DNA of 64,000 nucleotides from JBBDYG01 sp040901765 (GCA_040901765.1 JBBDYG010000111.1:124001-188000); one strand, 5' to 3'; counted from the first letter of the stretch, positions 1 through 12,593 are shown. Notes: generated from the letters alone by a model not told the origin. Numbers and translations: made by a program.

Positions 1-1250
1 ATGGCATCTTTCGCTGGTTGATCGATTTCGACAGCGACGGCGTTGTCTATGGCAATGGTGATCCGGATGGCGTGAACGACCTGATCGTGAACCAAGGCAC
101 GCTGCCCGGGTTCAACAGCACCGCGCGGGCCGGAGCGATCCCCGTGGCCGGCGACTTCGATCGCAATGACGCAAATGGCGACGAAATCGGCCTCTACTAC
201 GCCGGCACATGGGCGCTCGACACCAATCACGACTTTATCCTCGACCGGGTGTTCACCGGCAACCTGCTCGGCGCGCCGATCGTCGGAAACTTCGACGGCG
301 ATGACGACGGCTTTGACGACTTGGCCGTGTTCAACAACAACCAGTTCTTTTTTGACCTGTCGTTCAACCCGCTGGTTCACACGACAGCTAACAGCGACAC
401 GACGATCATTTGGGGATTCCCCGGCGTGACCGACCGCCCCGTGGCCGCCGACATGGACCAGGATGGCATTGACGACATCGGCCTGTGGGTGCCGCGCAAC
501 GGCCCTCAGCCGCCGCAGATCATTGCCGAGTGGTACTTCTTGCTGTCGGGTGACTTCGAGCCAACGCCGGAGGACGCGATCGACAACCGGTTGCGAATCA
601 CCGGGCAAGTCAACACGCTTAACCACCCATTCAGCCCCGTGCCGTTCGGCACCGACCTGTTTGCGGAGTTTGGTGACGAGCTTGCGCTGCCGATCGTCGG
701 CAACTTCGACCCGCCCGTCGCATCCGGCGCCACGGTGCCGCACGATGGGATGGAAGGCGATTACAACCACGACCTCACCGTCGACATGGCCGACCACAGT
801 ACGTGGAAGGCGACGTTCGGTTCCACGACGAACATGGCCGCCGACGGCAATAATGACGGCCGCATTAACATCGCCGATTACACCGTTTGGCGCGACCGAA
901 TGGGCCAATCCTCTGGTACATCGTCTGCGAGCGCCAGCGCCGAATCGACCTCGGCTGCATTGTCCGAAGAGTTCAACGACTCATTCGTGCCACTTACCGA
1001 GAGCACGTTTTCACCGGTGGCCTACTTTGTTCCGGACACGTCGCGCTCGCTTACCAAGAGTCCTGCGCCCTACAGCTTTGCCGCGCCGGTAACCCCTGAC
1101 TCTGACAAACTCTTGTTGTTGGAAGCCGTGTGGTCGGAACCTGTCGAGGACGACACGAGTTCCGCAACGGACGGTTGGGCCGAAGAATCGGACGACGATT
1201 CCGACTACGGCATCCAGTCGCTCGACGACGCATTCGCGGCAATCCTATAG
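1..1250 (+). CDS. Secreted dockerin-like protein with FG-GAP/VCBS-like repeats, 5' partial
   Basis: The frame is open from base 3, so the true start lies left of the window; an internal TTG at 18 is not a likely start. The visible part is about 415 residues. The first 230 hold acidic repeats of the type VAGDFD..GDEIGLY and PIVGNFDGDDDGFDDLAVF, resembling the FG-GAP/VCBS-like repeats common in planctomycete surface proteins. Around 747-900 lie two calcium-loop segments (GDYNHDLTVDMADHSTW and ADGNNDGRINIADYTVW) forming a dockerin-like module. The tail is acidic and Ser-rich and ends in FAAIL without a PEP-CTERM motif. Role: probably extracellular, protein or sugar binding; the substrate cannot be told. 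An inverted repeat follows the stop. Confidence 0.75.
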   Translation, partial: GIFRWLIDFDSDGVVYGNGDPDGVNDLIVNQGTLPGFNSTARAGAIPVAGDFDRNDANGDEIGLYYAGTWALDTNHDFILDRVFTGNLLGAPIVGNFDGDDDGFDDLAVFNNNQFFFDLSFNPLVHTTANSDTTIIWGFPGVTDRPVAADMDQDGIDDIGLWVPRNGPQPPQIIAEWYFLLSGDFEPTPEDAIDNRLRITGQVNTLNHPFSPVPFGTDLFAEFGDELALPIVGNFDPPVASGATVPHDGMEGDYNHDLTVDMADHSTWKATFGSTTNMAADGNNDGRINIADYTVWRDRMGQSSGTSSASASAESTSAALSEEFNDSFVPLTESTFSPVAYFVPDTSRSLTKSPAPYSFAAPVTPDSDKLLLLEAVWSEPVEDDTSSATDGWAEESDDDSDYGIQSLDDAFAAIL

Positions 1251-1284
1251 CAACCCGGCCATGAAAGCGGAGAGAGAGATGTGG

Positions 1285-1356
1285 GATGTGAGATGTAAGA
1301 AGGCAGAAGTTCGGAAAGACGAATTTGCATCTGCCTTACTTCTGCCTTCTCACATC
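1285..1356. repeat. Inverted repeat downstream of the dockerin gene
   Basis: Arms at 1285-1310 and 1338-1356 pair (right arm ACTTCTGCCTTCTCACATC) with a 5-7-nt bulge in the left arm. It lies between the dockerin gene and the DtxR-type gene. No U-run follows, so a classical Rho-independent terminator is doubtful. Confidence 0.6.
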
Positions 1357-1442
1357 TGCCTTTCTTCCCGCCCAGGCTGTCATGACCTATCATTAGGAAA
1401 GGAGCATCGAACCCTAGCCCACGCCCGAGCGTAGCACTGCCC

Positions 1443-2093
1443 GTGGCCAGCCTGACCATCGAAAACTACGTCAAAGCGATCTTTCAATTGTGCCAAGCGA
1501 GCGGCGGCAACTCGGCCGCAACCGGGCAAATTGCGGCCGCCTTGGGCGTCTTGCCGGGTACGGTCACCAGCATGCTCAAAACCTTAGCTGACGTGGCGCT
1601 CGCCAGTTACACGCCCTACGAAGGGGTCTCGCTGACGCCCGCTGGCCGGGCACTGGCGCTCCGCGTGCTGCGGCGGCATCGGCTGATCGAGCAGTTTCTC
1701 GTCACCACGCTCGACATGCCGTGGGACGAGGTCCACGAAGAAGCCGAGCACATGGAACACGCCGTCAGCGATCGGCTAATCGATCGCATCGACGCCTACT
1801 TGAACTATCCCGCCAGCGACCCACACGGCGACCCGATTCCGAAATCCGACGGCACGCTCGTTGTGACGGCCGACAAGCCGCTGGCGAGTTGCATCGTCGG
1901 CGAAAAATTTCGTGTCACGCGCGTCCGCGATCAGTCGCCCGAGTTTCTGCGCAGCCTCACCGACTTGGGTCTGGAGATCGGCGCCTGCGGCCAGGTCGTC
2001 GCCGCCGATGCGACCGGCCAGATAACGCTCCGATTGGGAGAAGCAACGGCCGAACTTGCCCGCACCGCGGCGGACCAGATTCTGGTTGAGTGA
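1443..2093 (+). CDS. DtxR/MntR-family metal-dependent transcriptional regulator
   Basis: 216 residues, the usual size for a DtxR protein with a C-terminal FeoA/SH3 domain. Residues 1-65 form the winged helix (TIENYVKAIFQL, GTVTSMLKTLADVAL); 66-135 form the metal-binding dimerization domain with the family motif HEEAEHMEHAVSDRL; from about 145 on is a FeoA-like domain (FRVTRVRDQSPEFLRSL). Members bind Fe2+ or Mn2+ and repress uptake genes; which metal applies here is not readable. Start is GTG at 1443, where homology to the family begins. No metal transporter lies next to it, so it probably acts on distant promoters. The last codons are part of a direct repeat (2066-2197) that recurs beyond the next gene. 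Confidence 0.85.
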   Translation: MASLTIENYVKAIFQLCQASGGNSAATGQIAAALGVLPGTVTSMLKTLADVALASYTPYEGVSLTPAGRALALRVLRRHRLIEQFLVTTLDMPWDEVHEEAEHMEHAVSDRLIDRIDAYLNYPASDPHGDPIPKSDGTLVVTADKPLASCIVGEKFRVTRVRDQSPEFLRSLTDLGLEIGACGQVVAADATGQITLRLGEATAELARTAADQILVE

Positions 2094-2197
2094 CGAGGGG
2101 CGAGGAGCGAGAATCTCACATTCTTTCCCACCTTGCTCCTCGCTCCTCGTCCCTCGCTCCTGCCATCTCTGCTTCCAATCGTCAGGCAAAGTCTGAC
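2066..2197. repeat. Direct repeat copy 1 flanking the outer-membrane barrel gene
   Basis: This 132-nt stretch starts inside the 3' end of the DtxR-type gene (GCGGCGGACCAGATTCTGGT) and ends in TCTGACC. It aligns along its length with 3471-3603, sharing words such as CATTCTTTCCCA and TTCCAATCGT. Internally it is an inverted repeat built from CGAGGAGCGAG / CTCGCTCCTCG words. Confidence 0.75.
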
Positions 2198-2221
2198 CTA
2201 CTTGATGCTCCTCGAATGCTC

Positions 2222-3298
2222 CTAAAACTCCCAACTGGCCGACATATAGGGGCCATGGACCGTGAAGTTGCTTTGGATGTGTTGCTGCGTTCGCAAAAAG
2301 ACCGCCAAGCTTTGCGTGTTCGAAGGTGTCGTCACCTCCGTGATCGAATAACTATTGACGGCGTCGATGTATACGGCGGCTTGATAACCGCCTTCAATTC
2401 TTAGCCGGCCGCGATTGGACGTGGGAAACGTGTATCCAGCGCCCAGCTTCGTATCGATGCTGGGAATCACCTGCGTTGCATCGGGGGACGTCAAAGATTG
2501 CAGGTTGGGCGGCGTGATGCCAAGCCCGGGCATGCTGGGGGTCGTCGCGTTGAAATCCATCCGACTCTCCATTCTGCCGACTAACAACGCCCCCGCGAAC
2601 TCCCCGAGGAAGTCGAAGCTTCCACGCAGGCACTGGGCTTTTATCCCCACCCGCGGTCCAACACCCGTGAACAACGAGTCAGTGGCGTAGCCGTTGGAGG
2701 TCAAGCCATCGTAACTCTCGAAGAACCCCGATAGATTCTGACCGAGCCGCGCCACTTGCAGGCCGGCGAAGATTCGTACCTGGTTAAGCCCGCCGCCGGA
2801 CAAATGATGGCCGGCGTCGATGTTGATGGAATCGTACTCGAACCGTACGTCGCCTCTTCCGATGTTGTAGAGGTTCGCGTCGGGGCCAATCTCGTAAGGC
2901 GATCCCGCAAATTGGTCGGGGCTGCCGACAAACGATGCAGTGTCGTCGGTTTCCAGATGCGTCCAAGTCATCTGAATATCGTTGCCACACTCGGGAACAC
3001 GATAGCGCAAGCTGAGGTTGAAAGCGGGGCTTAATCCAGGTTCAACCGATTGATTGACCCAATGCGGCGTCAATGGCGGCAGCGGGCTAACCAGCGTCCC
3101 ATATTCAAGATTGCCGCTGCCAGGCTGTAGGAATAGCAGCGAAGCGGTTGCCTCGAAGCGCGGAGCGTAAACGGGGCATCCCAGGTCGCAGACATCGCAT
3201 TCGTCGGCGGGAGGGGGTCCGTAGTCTTGCGCATCGGCGCTAATGGCTACGGCCGCGCTGAGGAGCATTCCCAGTAACCGAAGCGATAGCTTTGTCAT
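2222..3298 (-). CDS. Lpg1974-type outer-membrane beta-barrel protein
   Basis: 358 residues. An N-terminal signal peptide (RLLGMLLSAAVAISADA) is followed by a short Cys segment (DECDVCDLGC) and then a barrel-like region of alternating aromatic/polar strands, among them RFEATASLLFLQPG, FNLSLRYRVPE and VFLRTQQHIQS, ending in MSASWEF with a terminal Phe typical of outer-membrane proteins. The pattern matches the Lpg1974-type pore-forming outer-membrane proteins abundant in Planctomycetes; exact substrate unknown. It stands alone on the minus strand, convergent with the DtxR-type gene, and is bracketed by a 132-bp direct repeat. Confidence 0.75.
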   Translation of the reverse strand: MTKLSLRLLGMLLSAAVAISADAQDYGPPPADECDVCDLGCPVYAPRFEATASLLFLQPGSGNLEYGTLVSPLPPLTPHWVNQSVEPGLSPAFNLSLRYRVPECGNDIQMTWTHLETDDTASFVGSPDQFAGSPYEIGPDANLYNIGRGDVRFEYDSINIDAGHHLSGGGLNQVRIFAGLQVARLGQNLSGFFESYDGLTSNGYATDSLFTGVGPRVGIKAQCLRGSFDFLGEFAGALLVGRMESRMDFNATTPSMPGLGITPPNLQSLTSPDATQVIPSIDTKLGAGYTFPTSNRGRLRIEGGYQAAVYIDAVNSYSITEVTTPSNTQSLAVFLRTQQHIQSNFTVHGPYMSASWEF

Positions 3299-4166
3299 GA
3301 TGATCCTGAAACGAAGAGCGACGGGTCGAAAATGGAAGATGCTAGCAGCGCGGTGGACGCAGCGTACGCGAATTCATCGACAAGGCTGCCACCTTAACTC
3401 CGGAATAAGCGACAAAGTTTGCCAAGTTGCGGGTAGCTTCGGCGCGGGGTAATTGCGGTATAGCCGTGCGGCGGCGGACCAGATTCTGGTGATGTGTGTG
3501 AGGATCGAGGGGTGAGGATCTCGCATTCTTTCCCATCGCGCTCCTCATCCCTCGACCCTCGGCCCTGCCACGATTGATTCCAATCGTAAGGCAGATCCTG
3601 ACCAACGATTATTTCGACGTTGTTTTTCGGGGCGTCGGCAACATTCATTTGGTTTTTGCGACATCTATTCGCGTTGGGGTGTAGGGCGAAAACTGCGGTA
3701 ACGTGTTAAGCTGCAAGCGTTTACATGATTGGTTGCTTAGCTGGCGAGGGGGAGTTTACGTCGATAAACGGAAGAGCCATCTGGCGGGCAAATCGGCCCC
3801 GACGCGCCTGCGGCGCGGACTGCGAGCGAAGACCGCTCGGCGGGGCGGCAAGGTCGCGGGAAGCGCGCACCGCTCACGGCCTCCGATTGCGGAGTTCGGA
3901 ATCTGGTAAGGGATAGGAAGGGGGGAGGGCGGAGAATCACTAGGCTATTCTCGCTCCTCACCTCTCGCTTCTCAAAAGGCGGCGGACGGGTGTGGTATCG
4001 CATTGCGTACATGCTCCCGAGGTAGGGGGATTTGTTCAGATGTACATTAACCGATAGGTGGCACTTTTGCAAGCACGAAGTTGGAAGAACAGAGAAACGC
4101 CTGGGTGGCAGTATTGGCTTGTGGGTGGCTCTGCTGGCTCGTCCAGCATTGGTACCCTGGTACCCG
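3299..4166. other. 868-nt non-coding stretch with direct repeat and GC-rich palindromic DNA
   Basis: No convincing gene was seen on either strand. The stretch holds the upstream region of the barrel gene, the second direct-repeat copy (3471-3603), and short inverted words around 3925-3985 (GGCGGAGAATCACTAGGC, TCGCTCCTCACCTCTCGC). Open frames here have no family-like features and differ from neighbouring codon usage. Confidence 0.6.
3471..3603. repeat. Direct repeat copy 2 flanking the outer-membrane barrel gene
   Basis: Aligns with 2066-2197 in the same orientation, including the fragment GCGGCGGACCAGATTCTGGT that in copy 1 is the coding end of the DtxR-type gene. Here it is non-coding, so copy 2 probably derives from copy 1 or from a common element. 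Confidence 0.75.
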
Positions 4167-7316
<3,150 letters not shown>

Positions 7317-7530
7317 GAGCACTCCATCTCCTGGTGATTCATCAGTTCTACACAGTATCACCAATGTCTGCCCGCCGTCCAAGACTATTTGTGGGCAATT
7401 TGTCGCGGAACCGGCTTCCGTTCGCGAATTGCAAGCGAGCGCGGCGACCGCCGAGACTTTGACTTCCCCGAGCTTACGCGCAACAATATCCGGCACCGGG
7501 CACCGCCCGATTTCCAGCTCTAAGGAGAAG

Positions 7531-8832
7531 ATGATGCGAAGCGCTCTATCGTTTGCGTTGTTGATGCTGATATACAGTTCGGCGTCGGCGGTCGATTGGC
7601 CGCAGTGGATGGGCGTCAATCGCGATGGCCGCTGGACTGAAACGGGTGTCATCCGCGAGATGCCGGAAGAGTTACCCATCAAATGGCGAATTCCTGCTGG
7701 CGGCGGCTACGCTGGTCCAGCGGTGGCCGAGGGGCGCGTCTATTTGTTCGACTACGTGCTCGAATCGGGTGAACCCTCGGGTAGTAAAGAAAAGCTTACC
7801 GGAAAAGAGCGCGTGCGGTGTCTCGACGCGAACACCGGCGAAGTTCTGTGGACACACGAGTACGATCGGCCGTACGGGATGGCCTACGGCTACGGCCCGC
7901 GCTGCACGCCGACGGTGGACGGCGACCGCGTTTACACTCTCGGAGCGGAAGGCGACCTCAAGTGCCTGAAAGTCGCCGATGGTAGCGAGGTGTGGCACAA
8001 GAACTTCGCCGATCAGTTTGGCGCGAAGACGCCCGAATGGGGCCATGCGTCGCATCCCTTGGTCGACGAGGACACGGTGTATTGTCTCGCTGGTGGCGAA
8101 GGAAGCACCGTCGTCGCGTTTGACAAGATGACCGGCAAGGTAAAATGGAAGGCCCTTTCCGCCCCCGACGCAGGCTATGCGCCGACCTCAATGATCGAAC
8201 AAGCCGGCACGAAACAGCTTATCGTCTGGACACCCATCGAAGTGGCGTCGCTCAACCCGGAGACCGGCGACGTGTATTGGCAGGAAACGTTGGAACCGGC
8301 CTTCGGCATGTCGATCATGGCTCCGCAAGAAGAGGGCAACCTGTTGTTCGCCAGTGGCGCGGGCACGACCGGCGGATTGTTTCGCCTCGACGACGACAAG
8401 CCCGGAGCCGAACTCGTTTGGCGGGGCAAGACGAAAGAATCGGTCTACGCCGTCAACGCGACGCCCCTGATCGAGGATGGCGTCATTTATGGTTGCGACG
8501 GCGAATCGAGCGCGTTGATCGCCGCCCGGCTTGAAGACGGCGAGCGGCTGTGGGAGACCAAGGAGCCAACCATCGGCGACCGCCGTGGCCGCATCGGCAC
8601 CGCGTTCATCGTCAAAAACGGCGACCGACACTTTCTATTTAACGAAACGGGCGACCTGATCCTCGCCAAGCTCACGCCGGAGAAGTACGAGGAATTCGGC
8701 CGTGTGAATTTACTGGAGCCGACCAGCATGGCCTTCGGCCGCGAAGTCGTCTGGAGCCACCCCGCGTTTGCGCAAAAGTGCGTGTTCGCGCGGAACGATA
8801 AGGAGATTGCGTGTGCGAGCTTGGCGGAGTGA
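7531..8832 (+). CDS. Secreted PQQ-like beta-propeller repeat protein
   Basis: 433 residues from ATG at 7531 (a second ATG at 7534 has better spacing to AAGGAG at 7522-7527). Signal peptide MMRSALSFALLMLIYSSASA, then propeller blades with recurrent motifs such as RVRCLDANTGEVLWTHEYD, GDRVYTLGAEGDLKCL and VYCLAGGEGSTVVAFDKMTG. This is the BamB/PQQ-repeat-like fold, here without sign of a catalytic quinoprotein domain. Found very often in Planctomycetes as a periplasmic protein of unknown partner. The region is open upstream but lacks features before the signal peptide. It is divergent from the matrixin gene and followed by a perfect hairpin. Confidence 0.85.
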   Translation: MMRSALSFALLMLIYSSASAVDWPQWMGVNRDGRWTETGVIREMPEELPIKWRIPAGGGYAGPAVAEGRVYLFDYVLESGEPSGSKEKLTGKERVRCLDANTGEVLWTHEYDRPYGMAYGYGPRCTPTVDGDRVYTLGAEGDLKCLKVADGSEVWHKNFADQFGAKTPEWGHASHPLVDEDTVYCLAGGEGSTVVAFDKMTGKVKWKALSAPDAGYAPTSMIEQAGTKQLIVWTPIEVASLNPETGDVYWQETLEPAFGMSIMAPQEEGNLLFASGAGTTGGLFRLDDDKPGAELVWRGKTKESVYAVNATPLIEDGVIYGCDGESSALIAARLEDGERLWETKEPTIGDRRGRIGTAFIVKNGDRHFLFNETGDLILAKLTPEKYEEFGRVNLLEPTSMAFGREVVWSHPAFAQKCVFARNDKEIACASLAE

Positions 8833-8838
8833 GATTGC

Positions 8839-8873
8839 ATGAAAGCCCTGAGTCAGCGACTCAGGGCTTCATG
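8839..8873. terminator. Hairpin between convergent propeller and glnA genes
   Basis: ATGAAAGCCCTGAGTC pairs with GACTCAGGGCTTCAT around AGC, with one bulged A. It begins 7 nt after the propeller stop. No long U-run follows. A second hairpin (TCAATAGCCGG / CCGGCTATTGA) lies at about 8887-8940, so both convergent genes may use the structures as transcript ends. Confidence 0.6.
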
Positions 8874-8952
8874 CTGTCTGCGCCGTCAATAGCCGGACCG
8901 CCACGCGGCCCGGCGCGAGCGTAGCTCGCCGGCTATTGATTGCCACTCGCCT

Positions 8953-10365
8953 TTACATGTCGTAGTACAAGCAGAACTCATACGGATGGGGCCGCAGGTC
9001 GAGGGCTTCGACCTCATTCTTGATTTTGTATTCGATCCAGGTGTGGATCACGTCCTCGGTAAACACGTCGCCGCGGAGCAGGAACTCGTGGTCCTTGGCC
9101 AAGGCGGCGAGCGATTCGCGGAGTGAGCCGGGGGTCTTGGGCACCTCGGCCAGTTCCTCCGGGGCCATGTCGTAGATGTCCTTATCGAGCGGCTCGCCTG
9201 GATGAATCTTGTTCTGGATGCCGTCCAAGGCTGCCATCGTGATGGCTGAGAACGCCAGATAGGGATTGCAACTCGGATCGGGGCAGCGGAACTCGACCCG
9301 CTTCGCCTTGGGACTGGGGCTGTACATCGGAATTCGGCAGCTCGCCGAGCGATTCCGTTGCGAGTAGGCCAGGTTCACCGGCGCTTCGTAACCCGGCACC
9401 AATCGCTTGTAGCTGTTGGTAGTCGGGTTGCTAAACGCCAGGATCGCCGGCGCGTGCTTGAGCAAGCCGCCGATCGCGTAGAGGGCCATCTCGCTCAATC
9501 CCGCGTAGCCGTTGCCGGCGAATAGCGGCTTGCCACCTTTCCACAACGAGATGTGGGTGTGCATGCCGCTGCCGTTGTCGCTAAAAATTGGCTTTGGCAT
9601 GAAGGTGACCGTCTTGCCGTACTTCTTGGCGACGTTCTTGATGATGTACTTGTACATGCAGATGCTATCGCCCATCTTCACCAAGTCGTTGAACTTTAGA
9701 TCGATTTCCGACTGGCCGGCGGTCGCCACCTCGTGATGCTGGGCTTCGACGTCGAGTCCGCACTCGATCATGGTCATCATCATCTCGTTGCGGATGTCCA
9801 TGAGCGAATCGGCGGGCGGGCAGGGGAAGTAACCTTCCTTGTACCGCAGCTTGTAGCCGAGGTTCGGGCCTTCGTCCTTGCCGCGGTTCCACTGGCCCTC
9901 GACGCTGTCGATGTAGAAGAAGCTATGCTGCGGCGCTTGATCGAAACGGATGTCGTCGAAGATGAAGAACTCCGCCTCGGGGCCAATGAACACCGTGTCG
10001 GCCACGCCGGTGCTCTTCACATAGTTCACCGTCTTGCGGGCCACATTGCGCGGGTCGCGGGTGTAGTCCTCGCGGGTGATCGGATCCTGCACGTTGCAAA
10101 TAATTACCAGCGTCGGGATCGGCGTGAACGGATCGACAAATGCCGTGTCGGGCACCGGCATCAGCAGCATGTCGCTCTCGTTGATGGCCTGCCAGCCGCG
10201 AATGCTGGAGCCGTCGAAGCCGAGGCCGTCCTCGAAGGTTTCCTCTTCGAGCTTGGAAACGGGAATGGTGAAGTGCTGCCACAGGCCGGGGAAGTCCATA
10301 AAGCGGAGGTCCACCGCTTTAATGTTCCGCTCGCGGCAGAGTGTGAGGACTTCTTGGGGAGTCAT
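8953..10365 (-). CDS. glnA: Glutamine synthetase type I
   Basis: 470 residues, normal for a bacterial dodecameric GSI. It joins ammonia to glutamate using ATP in the cytosol. Seen features: N-terminal beta-grasp domain (VDLRFMDFPGLWQHFTIP), the GFDGSSIRGW and GPEAEFFIFD motifs, NDNGSGMHTH-type substrate loop (FSDNGSGMHTHISLW), and NRSASCRIP. Tyr398 in DIYDMAPEE aligns with the adenylylation site (NLYDLPPEE) of GSI-beta enzymes, so covalent control is possible. On the minus strand an AAAGGA lies about 9 nt before the start. It is monocistronic with hairpins at its 3' side. Confidence 0.97.
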   Translation of the reverse strand: MTPQEVLTLCRERNIKAVDLRFMDFPGLWQHFTIPVSKLEEETFEDGLGFDGSSIRGWQAINESDMLLMPVPDTAFVDPFTPIPTLVIICNVQDPITREDYTRDPRNVARKTVNYVKSTGVADTVFIGPEAEFFIFDDIRFDQAPQHSFFYIDSVEGQWNRGKDEGPNLGYKLRYKEGYFPCPPADSLMDIRNEMMMTMIECGLDVEAQHHEVATAGQSEIDLKFNDLVKMGDSICMYKYIIKNVAKKYGKTVTFMPKPIFSDNGSGMHTHISLWKGGKPLFAGNGYAGLSEMALYAIGGLLKHAPAILAFSNPTTNSYKRLVPGYEAPVNLAYSQRNRSASCRIPMYSPSPKAKRVEFRCPDPSCNPYLAFSAITMAALDGIQNKIHPGEPLDKDIYDMAPEELAEVPKTPGSLRESLAALAKDHEFLLRGDVFTEDVIHTWIEYKIKNEVEALDLRPHPYEFCLYYDM

Positions 10366-10746
10366 CGTACAATATCCTTTCCAAAAGTGAAGAAACGATT
10401 GCCTTTAGTGTTTAGCCGCGGCGCCCACCACGGCGGGCAGGGTTCGTCCTCGGAGCGGAGCGCGTTGCAGACGTTCGGTACACGCAAAAAGCGGCCAACC
10501 CACCTTCGCGCAACGCGAACCGGGATGACCGCCTGAATTGGAGAATTTAGCCGATGGGCGGGTGAATGGGAACGGGGGGGGAGGGGGATTTTGAGGGCCG
10601 CGCGGCTGTGACAGGTTTTAGCGCTGATTAGGGCGGATCCGGCTGAGCTTAATCCCGAAGCAGATGCCCCATCCAAAAAAGAGGACCGCCTGGCCGTTAA
10701 TCGGCCAGGCGGTCGTTCCCGTGGGGAAGCGGGAGAGAGAGTATTG
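10366..10746. other. Intergenic stretch upstream of glnA
   Basis: No gene seen. It holds the glnA leader, a G-rich/CT stretch at 10570-10595 and, at its left-hand neighbour's end, the terminator of the LysM gene. No recognisable NtrC or riboswitch site was found by eye. Confidence 0.5.
10675..10714 (-). terminator. Rho-independent terminator of the LysM gene
   Basis: On the minus strand GACCGCCTGGCCG pairs perfectly with CGGCCAGGCGGTC around a 5-nt loop, followed by CTC and a run of six T. It lies about 30 nt past the LysM gene stop. Confidence 0.9.
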
Positions 10747-11613
10747 TTACTCGGCCTGGGCGACTTGGCCGCCGGCGGGGGTCAGGTTCACTTGCGATTG
10801 CGATGCCAGCGTGCCGTCGGCCCGGAACACGTCGATTGAGGAGGGCGTGGCCGAGTCGAGTTCGACCGCGGGCAGTTCCACCTTTACACTCGTGGCAGTC
10901 CACTCCAGGACGGTGACCGGCAGTGACACCGGGCCGAACTTCAGCCGGACGCTGCCGGCGGCATCGCCGAACTCCACGCCGTCGAGGGCCAGGGAGCTGC
11001 CGACGCTGACACTCGGAAGTGCGGCATCGGCGGTGGCAAAGGCAACGTCCGTTGCAGGAGTTGCGGCGGGTGCGGGAGCCGCAGCTTGCGGCGCGGCGAA
11101 ATTGGCGGTGGAGTTTGCAAGGCTTTCAGGTGCAGGCGCTCTCGACGCGCGGAGCGTGCCGTTGGCGGCGACCGATGGGAGCATCAAGCGTTGTCCCGGC
11201 ACGAGGGCCGAGTTCGAGGCCAGCCGGTTGTAGCGGGCGATGTAATTCGCAGCGCCACTCGAGCCATATTCCTTCAGCGAAACCTCGTAGAAGGTGTCGC
11301 CGGGCTGCACGAAGTAGTAGCTGTGAAACGGCTCGTAGGCCTGGCCACTGGTGAGGTAGTTGCCGCCGGTCGGATAACCGTTGTTGGTCGGATAGCCGCC
11401 GCCACCGTGGTTGGAATTGCAGCCCTGCTTGCGGCGTATCTGACCGCCGTTGTTGTTACCGCCTTGGTTGCCACCGAAGTTGCCGAGATAGCTGGAAACA
11501 CGATTTCCGCCACTTTTGTTTCCGCCGCCCTTATTTCCGCCGCCGGCAGAAACCAGGTTCGGGCTAGCCACCGCCAGCGTGAGGGCAAAGGTCGAAAGTA
11601 AAAGAGTCTTCAT
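10747..11613 (-). CDS. Secreted LysM-domain protein with Gly/Asn-rich region
   Basis: 288 residues. Signal peptide MKTLLLSTFALTLAVASPNLVSAG, then a low-complexity Gly/Asn-rich stretch (residues 24-90), then one LysM domain at about 98-147 (YFVQPGDTFYEVSLKEYGSS ... LVPGQRLMLP), an Ala-rich linker, and a C-terminal beta domain (about 195-280) that looks IPT/TIG-like (LALDGVEFGDAAGSVRLKFG). LysM binds N-acetylglucosamine polymers, so it probably sits in the periplasm on peptidoglycan. Single gene with its own terminator. Confidence 0.8.
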   Translation of the reverse strand: MKTLLLSTFALTLAVASPNLVSAGGGNKGGGNKSGGNRVSSYLGNFGGNQGGNNNGGQIRRKQGCNSNHGGGGYPTNNGYPTGGNYLTSGQAYEPFHSYYFVQPGDTFYEVSLKEYGSSGAANYIARYNRLASNSALVPGQRLMLPSVAANGTLRASRAPAPESLANSTANFAAPQAAAPAPAATPATDVAFATADAALPSVSVGSSLALDGVEFGDAAGSVRLKFGPVSLPVTVLEWTATSVKVELPAVELDSATPSSIDVFRADGTLASQSQVNLTPAGGQVAQAE

Positions 11614-11818
11614 GGTCAGGTCCTTTCAAGAGAACTGGGTAAAACTGGCTTGGCGGGGAATTTCCCCGCCGCGCAGGATTGATTCACCCTCTCTTACGGT
11701 CGGCCTGGGACCTGTTACACAAGAAACTCAATATCAGGGCGTGCCAACCTTTTCACCCCAAAATCCGCTACAATGCGGGGCGAACGGGCCGCCCTCAAAG
11801 CTTCGGAGTTTCGCCGCC

Positions 11819-12574
11819 ATGGACCCCGCCGACGATCGCCTGAGTCAGATCAATACCCTGTGGTCGGTGGTCCGCGATGCCCACGATCCGGCCGCTGGGG
11901 CGGTGCAGGCCGCCCAGCGGCAGCTTATCGAGCGATACGGCGGCGCGATCCGCCGCTACGCGTTGGCCTCGCTGCGAGACGAGGAAGCGGCCGACGAGGT
12001 GTTCCAAGAATTCGCGTTGCGATTCGTGCGCGGCGACCTGGGCCGGGCCGACCCCAGCCGCGGGCGATTCCGCGGGTTTCTGAAAACGACGATCTACCAT
12101 TTGATCATCGACTACCAGCGCCGCCGCGGCCGCCAGGCCCGGCAAATTCCCATCGAAGGCGCCGCGGTCGATCCCGCTGCCCCGACCGACGACGCCGACG
12201 ACGCGCTCTTCGCTTCAAGTTGGCGCGACGACCTGCTCGCGCGGGTGTGGGCGAAACTTGAGGAGATGCAGTCGCAATCGGGCAAACCGTATCACACGGC
12301 GCTCCGTTGCCGGGTGGAGTTCCCCGATCTGCGATCCGACGAGCTAGCCACGAAACTCAGCGAACGGCTCGGCAAACCGATGCAAGCGGGCGCTGCACGG
12401 GTTCTGCTCCACCGTTCTCGCGACATGTTTGCCGACATGTTGCTGGAAGAAGTCCGCCAGTCGCTTGCCAACGGTGATGTGGATGAAATTGAACAAGAAC
12501 TCATCGACCTCGATCTACTTCAGTATTGCCGGCCAGCATTAGACAAACTCCGCGGGAAAGAAGCCGAAGACTAA
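11819..12574 (+). CDS. ECF-like RNA polymerase sigma factor
   Basis: 251 residues from ATG at 11819, chosen because the sigma2 homology begins soon after. Residues 35-110 form sigma region 2 (RYALASLRDEEAADEVFQEF, FLKTTIYHLIIDYQRRRG). Residues 150-215 contain a region-4-like helix-turn-helix (DELATKLSERLGKP ... ARVLLHRSRDMF). The C-terminal 40 residues are acidic and leucine-rich, an extension beyond typical ECF factors. The gene lies 225 bp before a membrane Ser/Thr kinase on the same strand, an arrangement common in Planctomycetes where kinase and sigma factor may form one signalling route; that link is inference. Confidence 0.85.
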   Translation: MDPADDRLSQINTLWSVVRDAHDPAAGAVQAAQRQLIERYGGAIRRYALASLRDEEAADEVFQEFALRFVRGDLGRADPSRGRFRGFLKTTIYHLIIDYQRRRGRQARQIPIEGAAVDPAAPTDDADDALFASSWRDDLLARVWAKLEEMQSQSGKPYHTALRCRVEFPDLRSDELATKLSERLGKPMQAGAARVLLHRSRDMFADMLLEEVRQSLANGDVDEIEQELIDLDLLQYCRPALDKLRGKEAED

Positions 12575-12593
12575 CCGCGGAGGAGAAGTAATG

